NCBI RefSeq assembly: GCF_016649425.1
Contig: NZ_JADRCR010000004.1
Span: 1 to 64,000, forward strand
Reading direction: 5' to 3'
DNA length: 64,000 nt
DNA from: Limnobaculum allomyrinae
Lineage (GTDB): Bacteria > Pseudomonadota > Gammaproteobacteria > Enterobacterales > Enterobacteriaceae
Shown here: positions 9,480 through 17,844 of the stretch, piece after piece
How the letters are laid out: every line of letters begins with the position of its first letter
How positions within the stretch are numbered: the first letter of the stretch is position 1
Program-made: the position numbers and the translations under genes
Notes under the pieces: generated by a model
Seen by the model: only the letters and a program-made list of their open reading frames with translations
Databases searched by the model: none
Told to the model about the DNA's origin: nothing

Positions 9480-9544
9480 CAAGCTGTTAAAATTTGATTA
9501 ACCCTGATACCGTGTGACTCTTTTGAATAAAAGGGAGAGGCGTT

Positions 9545-9814
9545 ATGAAATGCCATCGCGTCAATGAACTGATTGAACTTATCCATCCATCCTGGCAGAA
9601 AGACCCGGATCTGAATCTGGTTCAGTTTCTGCAAAAATTGGCTACAGAGGCCGGTTTTACCGGCCCGCTGAGTGAATTAACTGATGATGTGCTGATTTAC
9701 CATCTTAAAATGCGTGACAGCGCTCGTACTGAAGTGATTCCCGGTTTAAAGAAAGATTATGAAGAAGACTTTAAAACTGCCTTATTACGCGCACGTGGTA
9801 TTTTAAAAGATTAA
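9545..9814 (+). CDS. yihD: YihD family protein (DUF1040)
   Basis: An 89-residue conserved protein, nearly colinear with E. coli YihD (MKCxRxNE start, [35 protein letters not shown]). No biochemical role is established. A clear GGGAGAGG-like ribosome site precedes it. It starts 65 bases after the nrf operon and keeps its normal neighbour srkA downstream, so it marks the right border of the nrf insertion. Confidence 0.93.
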   Translation: MKCHRVNELIELIHPSWQKDPDLNLVQFLQKLATEAGFTGPLSELTDDVLIYHLKMRDSARTEVIPGLKKDYEEDFKTALLRARGILKD

Positions 9815-9873
9815 ACCCTGTGTATGATAACCAACTGGCAGTCCGAATAACCCTGTGGTGATATAAATTTCTT

Positions 9874-10860
9874 ATGAATTCAGCAGCATTTGCTTTCCAT
9901 ACCTTAATGCCCGACATGATACTGGATGCACTGGAAAGTGTCGGGTTGCGTGTGGATTCCGGGCTCACTGCACTGAACAGCTATGAGAATCGCGTCTATC
10001 AGTTTATGGATGAAGACCGTAAACGTTATGTGGCGAAATTTTATCGCCCGGAGCGTTGGTTACCGGAACAGATACAGGAAGAGCACGATTTCTCTTTAAC
10101 GTTGTCTGAAGCAGAGATCCCGGTTGTCGCTCCGCTGGTGATAAACAAGCAGACGTTACATTACCATCAGGGATACATGTTTGCTGTTTTCCCCAGTATG
10201 GGGGGACGCCAGTACGAAGTAGACAACCTTGACCACCTGGAATGGGTTGCTCGTTTTCTGGGACGAATTCATCAGGTTGGCAGACAACAGCCTTTTGTTG
10301 TTCGACCAACTATGGGGTTGGATGAGTATCTTTACCAACCTCGTCGGGTACTGGAGGAGAGTTCTCTGGTGCCTGCCAGCGTTAAACCGCTACTATTGCC
10401 GGTATTGGATGAGTTAATCCGGGCCGTTGAACAGCACTGGCATACGGATTGGGCGTTATCCCGTCTGCATGGTGATTGTCATCCTGGCAATATTCTGTGG
10501 CGCGATGGTCCAATGTTTGTTGATTTGGACGATGCCCGTAACGGGCCGGTGGTGCAGGATATTTGGATGCTGTTACAGGGCGAGCGTTCAGAACAGCTGA
10601 TGCAGCTGGATTTGTTTGTGGAGTCCTACAGTGAGTTTGCTGATTTCGATCAGAGGGAGCTGGCACTGATCGAGCCATTACGCTGTATGCGGATGGTTTA
10701 TTACCTTGCTTGGGTGGTTCGCCGTTGGGAGGATCCCGCGTTTCCAAAAAGCTTTCCCTGGATTGCAGATAATGATTTTTGGCAGGCGCAGCCATCTCTA
10801 TTTACTGAACAGGCTAAGTTGCTACAACTTCCACCGTTGCAACTGATGCCAATGTACTGA
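9874..10860 (+). CDS. srkA: Stress response kinase A
   Basis: A 328-residue Ser/Thr kinase of the choline-kinase fold, formerly YihE/RdoA, which counters MazEF-linked cell death in E. coli. Visible motifs are the LNSYENRVYQF nucleotide region, the catalytic LHGDCHPGNILW loop and the metal-binding FVDLDDA segment. Length equals the E. coli protein and the PPLQLMPMY end is conserved. It sits 24 bases before dsbA; co-transcription of the pair is known in E. coli. Confidence 0.96.
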   Translation: MNSAAFAFHTLMPDMILDALESVGLRVDSGLTALNSYENRVYQFMDEDRKRYVAKFYRPERWLPEQIQEEHDFSLTLSEAEIPVVAPLVINKQTLHYHQGYMFAVFPSMGGRQYEVDNLDHLEWVARFLGRIHQVGRQQPFVVRPTMGLDEYLYQPRRVLEESSLVPASVKPLLLPVLDELIRAVEQHWHTDWALSRLHGDCHPGNILWRDGPMFVDLDDARNGPVVQDIWMLLQGERSEQLMQLDLFVESYSEFADFDQRELALIEPLRCMRMVYYLAWVVRRWEDPAFPKSFPWIADNDFWQAQPSLFTEQAKLLQLPPLQLMPMY

Positions 10861-10883
10861 TTATTGTTTTACGGAGTATTGTT

Positions 10884-11582
10884 ATGAAAAAGATGTGGTT
10901 GGTGCTGGTGTGTGCCGTTGTTGCTGTCGGTGCTTTTTTTATTTGGTCAAATTCTTCTACCCCGGCAAATGCAGACTCTAAGCCTACCGGTAGCAGCTCA
11001 GCCGTGGTAGCCTCCAATTTCCAAAATGGTAAGCAGTTTGAAACCCTGAACAGAAGTGCAACAGAAGAGCCACAGGTATTAGAGTTTTTCTCTTTTTTCT
11101 GCCCACACTGCTATGACTTCGAAAACGTCTATCACATGAGTGACGAGTTTAAGAAGCAACTGCCAGAAGGCGGCAAAATTGTTAAATACCACGTTGACTT
11201 TATGGGTGGAGAGTTAGGTTCTCAACTGACTCAGGCATGGGCCGTCGCCATTACTTTAGGCGTTCAGGATAAAGTTGCTCCGCTGATTTTTAACGGCATC
11301 CAAAAAACTCAAACTATCCGTAATCTGGATGGTATTCGTCAGGCGTTTATTGAGGCTGGCGTAAGTGGTGAAGAGTTTGACAGCGCATGGAACAGCTTCA
11401 TTGTTAAATCTCTGACTGCTCAACAGCGTAAACTGGCAGAGGACGTTGATTTAAGAAGCGTACCTTCAGTTATCGTTAACGGAAAATATCTGGTTAAGAA
11501 TGATGGTTTAGAGGCTAAAAGTGTTGAAGGCTTCATCCAGGAGTTCGGTCAGGTTGTTAAATACTTACTGGGTCAGAAGTAA
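10884..11582 (+). CDS. dsbA: Thiol:disulfide interchange protein DsbA
   Basis: Periplasmic dithiol oxidase that introduces disulfides into exported proteins. The active site CPHC lies in FFSFFCPHCYDFE and the cis-proline in RSVPSVIVNGKYLV. At 232 residues it is about 24 longer than E. coli DsbA. The extra length is a Ser/Thr-rich stretch (about residues 28-50) between the hydrophobic N-terminus and the thioredoxin fold. If signal peptidase cuts after ANA (about residue 31), the mature protein has a flexible leader; otherwise it may be membrane-tethered. A strong terminator follows. Confidence 0.95.
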   Translation: MKKMWLVLVCAVVAVGAFFIWSNSSTPANADSKPTGSSSAVVASNFQNGKQFETLNRSATEEPQVLEFFSFFCPHCYDFENVYHMSDEFKKQLPEGGKIVKYHVDFMGGELGSQLTQAWAVAITLGVQDKVAPLIFNGIQKTQTIRNLDGIRQAFIEAGVSGEEFDSAWNSFIVKSLTAQQRKLAEDVDLRSVPSVIVNGKYLVKNDGLEAKSVEGFIQEFGQVVKYLLGQK

Positions 11583-11603
11583 TTAATCCGTGAGTTGAGT
11601 GAT

Positions 11604-11642
11604 AACAGCCTCATCAAAAAAGTGGGTGAGGCTGTTTTATTT
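11604..11642 (+). terminator. Intrinsic terminator of srkA-dsbA
   Basis: AACAGCCTCA (11604-11613) pairs with TGAGGCTGTT (11627-11636), followed by a T-rich run. Confidence 0.88.
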
Positions 11643-11988
11643 TTAATAAAGCATTAATCGTTTTTATTATACTGAGTGTTGTGACAAGCAATATTCCAGC
11701 AAGATATATTGTTAAACACACTTTAAGTAGAAAATGAATAAACCTCCCCCCGCTTTTGGTTTTAGTTATTGTTCCATGTTCTAAACCATGCTTATTGCGT
11801 TGTTAAATAATCTTATAATTTTCAATTAACTATACAATTATATTCAGCATTTTAGTTTAATCGCTTTATTCCATTAACACCGAATGCTAACGTATCCGGG
11901 TTTCTGCGGTATATCGATGTGTGAACGAAGGATTCGCTTTCCGCAGAGTAATTAATGGATTATTAGTGAATAAATTTCAGGAGCATGT
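11643..11988. other. Intergenic region before yiaF
   Basis: 346 AT-rich bases with no credible gene. In the last 90 bases, TCTGCGG near 11902 and CCGCAGA near 11941 could close a long stem in the yiaF leader. No recognised regulatory RNA was identified. Confidence 0.5.
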
Positions 11989-12705
11989 ATGTCTTTAGTT
12001 AAACAAAAAACATGGGTTCGCTTTTTAGCTCCTCTGTTTGCTTTGGGTCTGGTATTTCAATTAGCGGGTTGTGGTGATAACGAGCCAGAGCAGCGTAAAG
12101 CGTTCAGTGAGTTTCTACAGACGCAAGTGATTGATGGCACTAAAATTCGTTTACCGGAATTAAGTAAAGACCAGGAGAAAGCTTTTGGTAATTACGCCAA
12201 AGATTATGCGCTGTTAACCAACTTTACCAGCCAACTGGACGGTGCATTCTCAGGCGCTATGCAGTCTTCAATGACCGAGTTAAGAACGTTGAATAGCATG
12301 AAAGCGATGGTTGAGAATCGCGAGAAAGTTGAAAAAGCTCAGGCCGAAACTAAAGCAGTTCAGGCTAAACTGGACGGTATCGTTAAGCAAACCGCAGACA
12401 GCTATGCAACGATGAAGCTGCCGGAAGATTTAAAAGTGGTTTATGACAAGGCTTATGCCAAAGTTGTTACCCAGCAAGGTGACTTAAGCAGACAAACTTT
12501 AACGCTGCTGGATTCTACTTTTAGCGACATTCTGACCATTTCTGATTTCCTGAAAGCTCAGGGCAATAAAATTGAATATAATGGCCCGGTTGTTCAATTT
12601 ACTGAACAGGCTGGACTGGATAAATTCAATGAAATGAATGCGTCTTTACAAAAGAATCAGCAAGCGCTGATGGATATTGCACGTAAAATCGCACAAATCA
12701 TGTAA
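11989..12705 (+). CDS. yiaF: DUF3053 lipoprotein, YiaF-like
   Basis: A 238-residue predicted lipoprotein. The N-terminus has basic residues, a hydrophobic core and the lipobox LAGC (cysteine at about residue 28), followed by GDNEPEQRKAFSEFLQ, which matches the start of the E. coli YiaF mature region. The remainder is helical and charged, with coiled-coil character around residues 100-150. Its function is unknown. The residues after the lipobox cysteine include no Asp at +2, so outer-membrane sorting is expected. Confidence 0.82.
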   Translation: MSLVKQKTWVRFLAPLFALGLVFQLAGCGDNEPEQRKAFSEFLQTQVIDGTKIRLPELSKDQEKAFGNYAKDYALLTNFTSQLDGAFSGAMQSSMTELRTLNSMKAMVENREKVEKAQAETKAVQAKLDGIVKQTADSYATMKLPEDLKVVYDKAYAKVVTQQGDLSRQTLTLLDSTFSDILTISDFLKAQGNKIEYNGPVVQFTEQAGLDKFNEMNASLQKNQQALMDIARKIAQIM

Positions 12706-12736
12706 TATTTGCTGAATCTTCAGCGAAAAAGACAGA

Positions 12737-12769
12737 ACGGGTTACTTATTATAGTGACTCGTTTTTTTT
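12737..12769 (+). terminator. Intrinsic terminator of yiaF
   Basis: ACGGGTTACT pairs with AGTGACTCGT (two G-U pairs in RNA), then eight T residues. Confidence 0.9.
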
Positions 12770-12902
12770 GTTCGCTCTTCGGATAAGTTATGATTCTACA
12801 CTCAGGATTAGTACTGAGATTAGGTTACGTTTATACTCCCTGTCAGACCATCCCGTATAGCGGGATACCTCACTATTTGAAGCCAGAATTTAAGGTCGAG
12901 TT

Positions 12903-13262
12903 ATGAAACAACAGGCGGCAGAAATTAAGCGGTTGAGCGACCGTCTCGATGCGCTGAATCGTAAAGAAAAAGAGATTATAACCAAAGGGTTGGATACCGA
13001 TCTCAGCGAGATTGATGCGGAAAAAGTAACGCTACAGGCTGAAATTGAAAGACTCAGACAAGAGAAAAGCCAGGTTCTGAGTGCCAAGGCGCAAAAGATT
13101 CAAAAGATGCCGTTTAGTCGTCCTATTACCAAGGCTGAGCAAGCTGATATGGGCGCATTAAAGAAAAAGGTAAAAGGCCTGGAAGTGGTTCACTCAATGA
13201 CTGCGCTGGGGCGTGAGATGGGGTTGAAGGAAGTGATGGGGTATGCCAGAGGGAAGTTTTAA
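12903..13262 (+). CDS. yibL: YibL family ribosome-associated protein
   Basis: A 119-residue charged protein. The first 65 residues are heptad-rich and look coiled-coil. The C-terminal half (QKMPFSRPITKAEQADMG, VVHSMTALGREMGLKEVMG) is the YibL signature. E. coli YibL is 120 residues and has been reported to associate with ribosomal subunits; its role is unclear. It is probably a single-gene transcript, followed by a 12-bp hairpin at 13381. Confidence 0.9.
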   Translation: MKQQAAEIKRLSDRLDALNRKEKEIITKGLDTDLSEIDAEKVTLQAEIERLRQEKSQVLSAKAQKIQKMPFSRPITKAEQADMGALKKKVKGLEVVHSMTALGREMGLKEVMGYARGKF

Positions 13263-13380
13263 GGTAAGAGGCTGCTTTGGCTGCCAACCCATTTAATAAA
13301 TCGGCATTTAAAAATATTTTGGCCATAGCAGCAAAGAGCCAGTATTTTTATTGAGAGCAGCCGAAAGACCACTTCTACTT

Positions 13381-13415
13381 AGCCATACGGGTCATTTGAT
13401 GTTACCCGTATGGCT
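13381..13415. terminator. 12-bp perfect inverted repeat between yibL and yiiM
   Basis: AGCCATACGGGT and ACCCGTATGGCT are perfectly complementary around an 11-base loop, between two convergent genes. Poor T tracts make it a weak terminator candidate. Confidence 0.5.
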
Positions 13416-13448
13416 ATGCTCTCTAACCTGACACGGTTTAAGCGATCA

Positions 13449-14129
13449 TTAATCAGCAGAAATACCCACCAGTCGACGTTCCATATCCTCAATTCGTTTA
13501 GTCAGAATTCTCATTTGCATATTCTTGCTCCAACTGGCAGACAGAGCGCTGGCGGATAGCAAGCGACGATACTGCTCTTCATCAAACGGAGAGTTAAAAG
13601 CAATAGAGATAGCCTCGGCGACGGAAACATCACTGTTACGGCTTACCAGTTCCAGCGGTTGACCAGGATTAACCCTGCCAGCTGAAACCACACGATAGAG
13701 CCAGCCACAGCGGCCACTGTCCTGCATGATGCGGGCGAACCCATTAATTTTACAGTGATAATTCAGCTTGTAGCAGGGGGAACGGGGCTGCGTGACCTGA
13801 ATCAGCGTTTGCCCCCAGCGGAAAATATCACCAATAAAAACCGTTTCTTCAGTCAGATTTTGAGTGGAAAGGTTTTCTCCAAACAGCGGTGCCATAAACT
13901 GTTCGGCCTGTTCAGGGAACCGATGCTTCCAGTAGTCGTAATGTTCCCGCGGATAGTGGCATAAAGCGCGATCGGCTCCACCGTGATGGCGGGTATCTGC
14001 CTGTTGATCGCCTTCAAAACCTAGCGGTGTGAGTATCAGCTCACCATCAACCGCGCGTTTATCGATGGCGCTGGGTGAATGGTCATAATAGGGTTTAATT
14101 TTGCCAATATAGACAAGGGGAGAGTGCAT
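13449..14129 (-). CDS. yiiM: MOSC-domain protein YiiM
   Basis: A 226-residue MOSC-domain protein. YiiM detoxifies N-hydroxylated bases such as 6-N-hydroxylaminopurine in E. coli, using molybdenum cofactor. Conserved segments are GDQQADTRHHGGADRALCHYPREHY, FGENLST and the QPRSPCYKLN cysteine region thought to bind the cofactor. Length and order match E. coli YiiM (224). It is single and convergent with yibL. Confidence 0.93.
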   Translation of the reverse strand: MHSPLVYIGKIKPYYDHSPSAIDKRAVDGELILTPLGFEGDQQADTRHHGGADRALCHYPREHYDYWKHRFPEQAEQFMAPLFGENLSTQNLTEETVFIGDIFRWGQTLIQVTQPRSPCYKLNYHCKINGFARIMQDSGRCGWLYRVVSAGRVNPGQPLELVSRNSDVSVAEAISIAFNSPFDEEQYRRLLSASALSASWSKNMQMRILTKRIEDMERRLVGISAD

Positions 14130-14236
14130 GGTAACCGCCGGTTTTACTGAATGATTATTTCATTTCAGCATACTGACTGTTAAAGGCCATATCCAGTTTT
14201 TGGTTTAGGGACAGTGCTACTAACGTGGGGAAGATA

Positions 14237-14266
14237 AAGCCACGGTTTTTAAAAAACGGTGGCTTT
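14237..14266 (-). terminator. Terminator of yjdM
   Basis: AAGCCACGGTTTTT and AAAAAACGGTGGCTT form a near-perfect A/T-flanked hairpin 13 bases past the yjdM stop. It could work in both directions. Confidence 0.75.
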
Positions 14267-14278
14267 TATTGCGGCTTA

Positions 14279-14617
14279 TCAGACCTTCTTAACGAAGCAG
14301 GCCTTCAGCATAATGCTGGTGTTATCGATTTTGCAGTCGATTTCATGGTCGCCGTCAACCAGACGAATAGGTTTGGATTTGCTACCCACTTTCAGTACGG
14401 TTGAAGAGCCTTTTAATTTCAGGTCTTTAATCAGGGTTACGCAGTCGCCATCGGCTAATACGTTACCGTTACTGTCTTTCACCACTCTCGCATCACCATC
14501 TGCTGACTCTGGCTCTGAAGGGTTCCACTCGTGAGCACAATCAGGGCAGATGAACATGTCTCCGTCCGGATAGGTATTTTCTGATGAGCAGACCGGGCAG
14601 GCTGGAATAGAATTCAT
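14279..14617 (-). CDS. yjdM: Zinc-ribbon protein YjdM (PhnA family)
   Basis: A 112-residue cytoplasmic protein with an N-terminal [10 protein letters not shown]...[10 protein letters not shown] zinc ribbon (two CXXC pairs, residues about 8-30) and a C-terminal PhnA domain ([37 protein letters not shown]). Despite the old name it is not required for phosphonate use; its role is unknown. Length matches E. coli YjdM (111). The 14640-14856 stretch beyond it has no supported gene. Confidence 0.92.
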   Translation of the reverse strand: MNSIPACPVCSSENTYPDGDMFICPDCAHEWNPSEPESADGDARVVKDSNGNVLADGDCVTLIKDLKLKGSSTVLKVGSKSKPIRLVDGDHEIDCKIDNTSIMLKACFVKKV

Positions 14618-14856
14618 GTCAATTTCCCTAAAAATAGAATGTGAATAAAATCAGGGCGCTATTCTACTACAAATGACCACTTTTATCACATGGATAAACC
14701 ATCGGCATATGAAGGTGATAGCGGGCGAAGGGGAGAGGCGAAACGGAAAATTAATTTTTCATCGTGAAAATCCGGCTTTTATTGAAAGAATCTTTATTTT
14801 TTCAGGACGCAGACGCGAAAATTTCATTAAGAGGCAGATAACGAAAGGTTTATTAA

Positions 14857-14889
14857 AGAGACAATAGCAGTGCGCTCGCTATTGTCTCT
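14857..14889 (-). terminator. Terminator of sodA
   Basis: AGAGACAATAGC (14857-14868) pairs perfectly with GCTATTGTCTCT (14878-14889), 33 bases after the sodA stop, with CTTTAAT following on the minus strand. Confidence 0.8.
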
Positions 14890-14921
14890 ATTATTCATAT
14901 GAAATTTAAAGGATTAGCTTA

Positions 14922-15545
14922 TTATTTGGCTTCAGCAAAACGCTTGGCCGCTTCGTCCCAGTTCACCACGTTCCAGAATTCTTTAATGTAATCAGGACGA
15001 CGGTTTTGGAATTTCAGATAGTAAGCATGTTCCCAAACGTCTAGGCCCACAATCGGGAAGCCTGAGGCGCCAGATACGCTTTCGCCCATCAGAGGACTAT
15101 CCTGATTAGCGGTAGAAACCACAGCCAGTTTGCCATCTTTTAATACCAGCCAGGCCCAACCTGAACCAAAACGGGTAGCGGCAGCTTGTTCAAACTTCTC
15201 TTTAAAGCTCTCAACGCTACCAAAATCACGCTCGATTGCCGCTTTCAGATCGCCCTGCAGCGTGGTGCCCTTTTTCAGGCCTTTCCAGAACAGGCTGTGG
15301 TTAGCGTGGCCGCCGGCGTTATTTCTTAATACGGTGCGTTTCTCCGCAGGGACTTTATCTAACTGAGCGATCAGCTCTTCAGCAGAGAGTTTTTTCAGAT
15401 CGTCAGACAGCGTTTCCAGTGCGGCATTCGCGTTGTTTACATAAGCCTGATGGTGCTTACTGTGGTGGATTTCCATGGTTTGTTTATCAAAGTGAGGTTC
15501 CAGCGCATCGTAGGCATAAGGCAGGGTTGGAAGGGTATAACTCAT
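14922..15545 (-). CDS. sodA: Manganese superoxide dismutase
   Basis: A 207-residue cytoplasmic enzyme converting superoxide to oxygen and peroxide. Metal ligands are visible: His in [11 protein letters not shown], His in [10 protein letters not shown], and Asp/His in [10 protein letters not shown]. The GSGWAWLV motif and a Gln in TANQDSP fit the Mn form. I start at ATG 15545 (AGGAGTG just upstream); the longer frame to 15560 has no ribosome site. A Fur box lies about 85 bases upstream, so iron repression as in E. coli is expected. Confidence 0.97.
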   Translation of the reverse strand: MSYTLPTLPYAYDALEPHFDKQTMEIHHSKHHQAYVNNANAALETLSDDLKKLSAEELIAQLDKVPAEKRTVLRNNAGGHANHSLFWKGLKKGTTLQGDLKAAIERDFGSVESFKEKFEQAAATRFGSGWAWLVLKDGKLAVVSTANQDSPLMGESVSGASGFPIVGLDVWEHAYYLKFQNRRPDYIKEFWNVVNWDEAAKRFAEAK

Positions 15546-15631
15546 CGTATCACTCCTCAAAGGTGGTTTACGCTGTTTATAAGACAGCTCATTTCAATTT
15601 CATGGTGGGTTATCAGTATAGCACCTAATAT

Positions 15632-15650
15632 GAATTGATAATCATTATCG
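15632..15650 (-). promoter_or_regulatory. Fur box in the sodA promoter
   Basis: The sequence GAATTGATAATCATTATCG contains the core GATAATCATTATC of the Fur consensus. Fur repression of sodA is established in E. coli. Confidence 0.82.
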
Positions 15651-15723
15651 TTTGTGGGGTTATTGTCTATTGGTGTGATAGGTGGTTTTTTTGAGGTTCT
15701 TGACCTTGACCTGTTTTTTCATC

Positions 15724-15975
15724 GAGCACTGGAATTCAGCCGACAACTGAGAGAGGGTAGCACGCCAAACAGGGATGTTTGGCGAGGCACTGCTTCGCCT
15801 GGAGCGAATCAGTGCCGGTGCGTAAGCCCGAACGAAGGCGGAGGGAAGTCGCCGTCAGGCGACCTGGATTCGGGTGCGAAGGCGCGGGGGTGCAGGGGGC
15901 GTTCGCCTTTTAACGCCCCTTGCTCGGCCACTTGCACCAATGTTGATTTGAACACAATACTGTTAGTGGACGAAA
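15724..15975 (+). repeat. Intergenic repeat family B, copy 1
   Basis: It runs from GAGCACTGGAATTC to TGGACGAAA. The same ends and most of the interior recur inverted at 45341-45669. It contains several inverted repeats: CCAAACAGGGATGTTTGG, TCGCCGTCAGGCGA and GGGGGCGTT...AACGCCCC. Open frames across it are by-products of the GC-rich repeat and not credible proteins. It sits between sodA and the end of cdd. Compared with copy 2 it lacks an 80-base block of four mini-hairpins. Confidence 0.85.
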
Positions 15976-16012
15976 TTTGCTCCAGGCTAAATCCTTTTTT
16001 CTCATCTGTATA

Positions 16013-16409
16013 TTATGCAAGGTCTGCCGGCCCAAACGAATACGGCAACAACTCAGCAATCGATGTATGTTTCACTTCACCCTTCATACTTCACCATCAA
16101 AACCGGCATATCCGGAGCGCAGAATTCGTTAATCACCTGACGGCAGGCGCCGCAAGGGGAGATAGGGCCTTCGGTATCGCCGATAATCACCAGCTTTTTA
16201 AACTGGCGCAGGCCTTCTGATACGGCTTTAAAGATAGCGGTTCGTTCTGCACAGTTGGTTAAACCATAGGAAGCATTCTCAACATTACAGCCGAGAAAAA
16301 CCTGATTGTTATCCGCAAGCAATGCAGCGCCAACGGCGAAATTAGAGTAGGGGCTGTAGGAGGATTGACGGGCTTTTTTGGCCTGTTCAATCAGTTCATT
16401 ATCAGTCAT
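16013..16409 (-). pseudogene. cdd: Cytidine deaminase, frameshifted near the 3' end
   Basis: Tetrameric-type cytidine deaminase (cytidine to uridine). The zinc and catalytic motifs are intact: NCAERTAIFKA (Cys and Glu) and PCGACRQV (two Cys). As it stands the frame ends at residue 110 (16077). Removing one C from the CCC at 16080-16082 restores the frame into GEVKHTSIAELLPYSFGPADLA and a stop at 16013, the expected C-terminus (about 131 residues). So either a real one-base insertion has removed the last helix or the base is a sequencing error. It is the last gene of nupC-pdp-cdd. Confidence 0.85.
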
Positions 16410-16451
16410 GGTAATTTCCTTGTGATAAAAGGTGGCAGATAACTCATTGGA

Positions 16452-17753
16452 TTACTGAGTAATGACCGTATGAATCAGTTTAGGAGCCTGTCCGCGTTCG
16501 GCGATTTCTATGCTGCTATAGATCTTCTCCATCACGCTGGAGACCTCTTCCCGATTAGCGTAAATGGTGACCAGCGAATCACCGACCTGAACGCTATCGC
16601 CCATTTTCTTATGCAGCATCAGCCCAACGGCTAAATCGATATCGTCTTCTTTGGTGGCTCGGCCAGCGCCTAGCAGCATGGCAGCAACGCCAATTTCATC
16701 GGCGACAATGTTTGCCACTACGCCAGAGGTTTTGGCGGGCACTTCAATTTTGAATTTCGCCTGAGGTAATCTTTCCGGATGGTCGACAACGGAAGCATCG
16801 CCGCCCTGATTGGCCAGAAACTCTCTGAATTTGTCCAGTGCCTTACCGTTGTTAATCACTTCAAGCAGCATCTGACGTGCTTCTTCCAGGTTGTTAGCTT
16901 TTTTGGCTAACACCACCATTTGGCTGCCTAACACCAGAGTCAGTTCCGTCAGATCTGCCGGGCCTTTGCCCTTTAAGGTATCAATAGCTTCCTGTACTTC
17001 CAGCGCGTTACCGATAGCAAAACCAAGGGGCTGTGACATATCGGAAATCACCGCCATGGTATGTCGTCCCACGTTGTTACCAATGCGCACCATCGATTTG
17101 GCTAGCTCAATGGCATCTTCATCGGTTTTCATAAACGCGCCAGCGCCGGTTTTAACATCTAATACGATGGCGTCAGAACCCGCGGCAATCTTTTTGCTCA
17201 TAATGGAGCTGGCGATAAGTGGAATCGAGTTGACGGTACCGGTCACGTCCCGCAGAGCGTACATCTTTTTATCTGCCGGTGTTAAATTGCCAGACTGACC
17301 GATAACGGCCACTTTGTGGCGATTTACCAAATCGATAAATTCATCTTTATTGATTTCAATATGGAAGCCTGTTACCGACTCCAGCTTGTCCAGCGTACCG
17401 CCGGTGTGTCCCAGACCGCGGCCAGACATCTTGGCTACCGGAATATCAAGGGCAGCAACTAATGGAGCCAGCACCAGCGTAGTGGTATCACCCACCCCGC
17501 CGGTAGAGTGCTTATCCACTTTGATACCGTCAATTGCCGATAAATCTATCGTGTCGCCGGAATTCACCATCGCCATGGTCAGGTCTGCGCATTCGCGATC
17601 GGTCATATCCTGAAAGTAAATGGCCATCATCATAGCGCTGGCCTGATAGTCAGGGATGGAGCCATCGGTATAGCCTTTGACGAAGAATTCAATTTCTTGC
17701 GCGGAAAGTTCTTTACCGTCGCGTTTTTTGGCAATCAGATCAACGATTCTCAT
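16452..17753 (-). CDS. pdp: Pyrimidine-nucleoside phosphorylase, Gram-positive type
   Basis: A 433-residue enzyme splitting thymidine, uridine and deoxyuridine with phosphate. Family signatures: [42 protein letters not shown] and [11 protein letters not shown]. Start ([17 protein letters not shown]), length and end ([11 protein letters not shown]) fit Bacillus Pdp far better than E. coli DeoA (440, different N-terminus and C-terminus). It lies between nupC and cdd, as in Gram-positive nucleoside operons, so transfer of the operon is likely. The symbol follows Bacillus; deoA is the alternative name. Confidence 0.9.
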   Translation of the reverse strand: MRIVDLIAKKRDGKELSAQEIEFFVKGYTDGSIPDYQASAMMMAIYFQDMTDRECADLTMAMVNSGDTIDLSAIDGIKVDKHSTGGVGDTTTLVLAPLVAALDIPVAKMSGRGLGHTGGTLDKLESVTGFHIEINKDEFIDLVNRHKVAVIGQSGNLTPADKKMYALRDVTGTVNSIPLIASSIMSKKIAAGSDAIVLDVKTGAGAFMKTDEDAIELAKSMVRIGNNVGRHTMAVISDMSQPLGFAIGNALEVQEAIDTLKGKGPADLTELTLVLGSQMVVLAKKANNLEEARQMLLEVINNGKALDKFREFLANQGGDASVVDHPERLPQAKFKIEVPAKTSGVVANIVADEIGVAAMLLGAGRATKEDDIDLAVGLMLHKKMGDSVQVGDSLVTIYANREEVSSVMEKIYSSIEIAERGQAPKLIHTVITQ

Positions 17754-17844
17754 AGTATTTACCTTGTTGTTGAGTAAAACGGCCCGTTACACCGATTTAA
17801 AATTATCCCAATGCCAGTTATCTAACTGGCAAAAATATCCTGTT

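Noticed and set aside
14673-14867. 64-residue frame between yjdM and sodA
   Set aside because: It ends inside the sodA terminator and has no supporting features.
15727-16220. Open frames across repeat family B (188 residues here, 83-95 residues at 45.3-45.7 kb)
   Set aside because: They share protein-like text such as GGGKSPxGDLDSGAKARG only because the DNA repeat is shared. They lack ribosome sites and run into cdd or hairpin modules.
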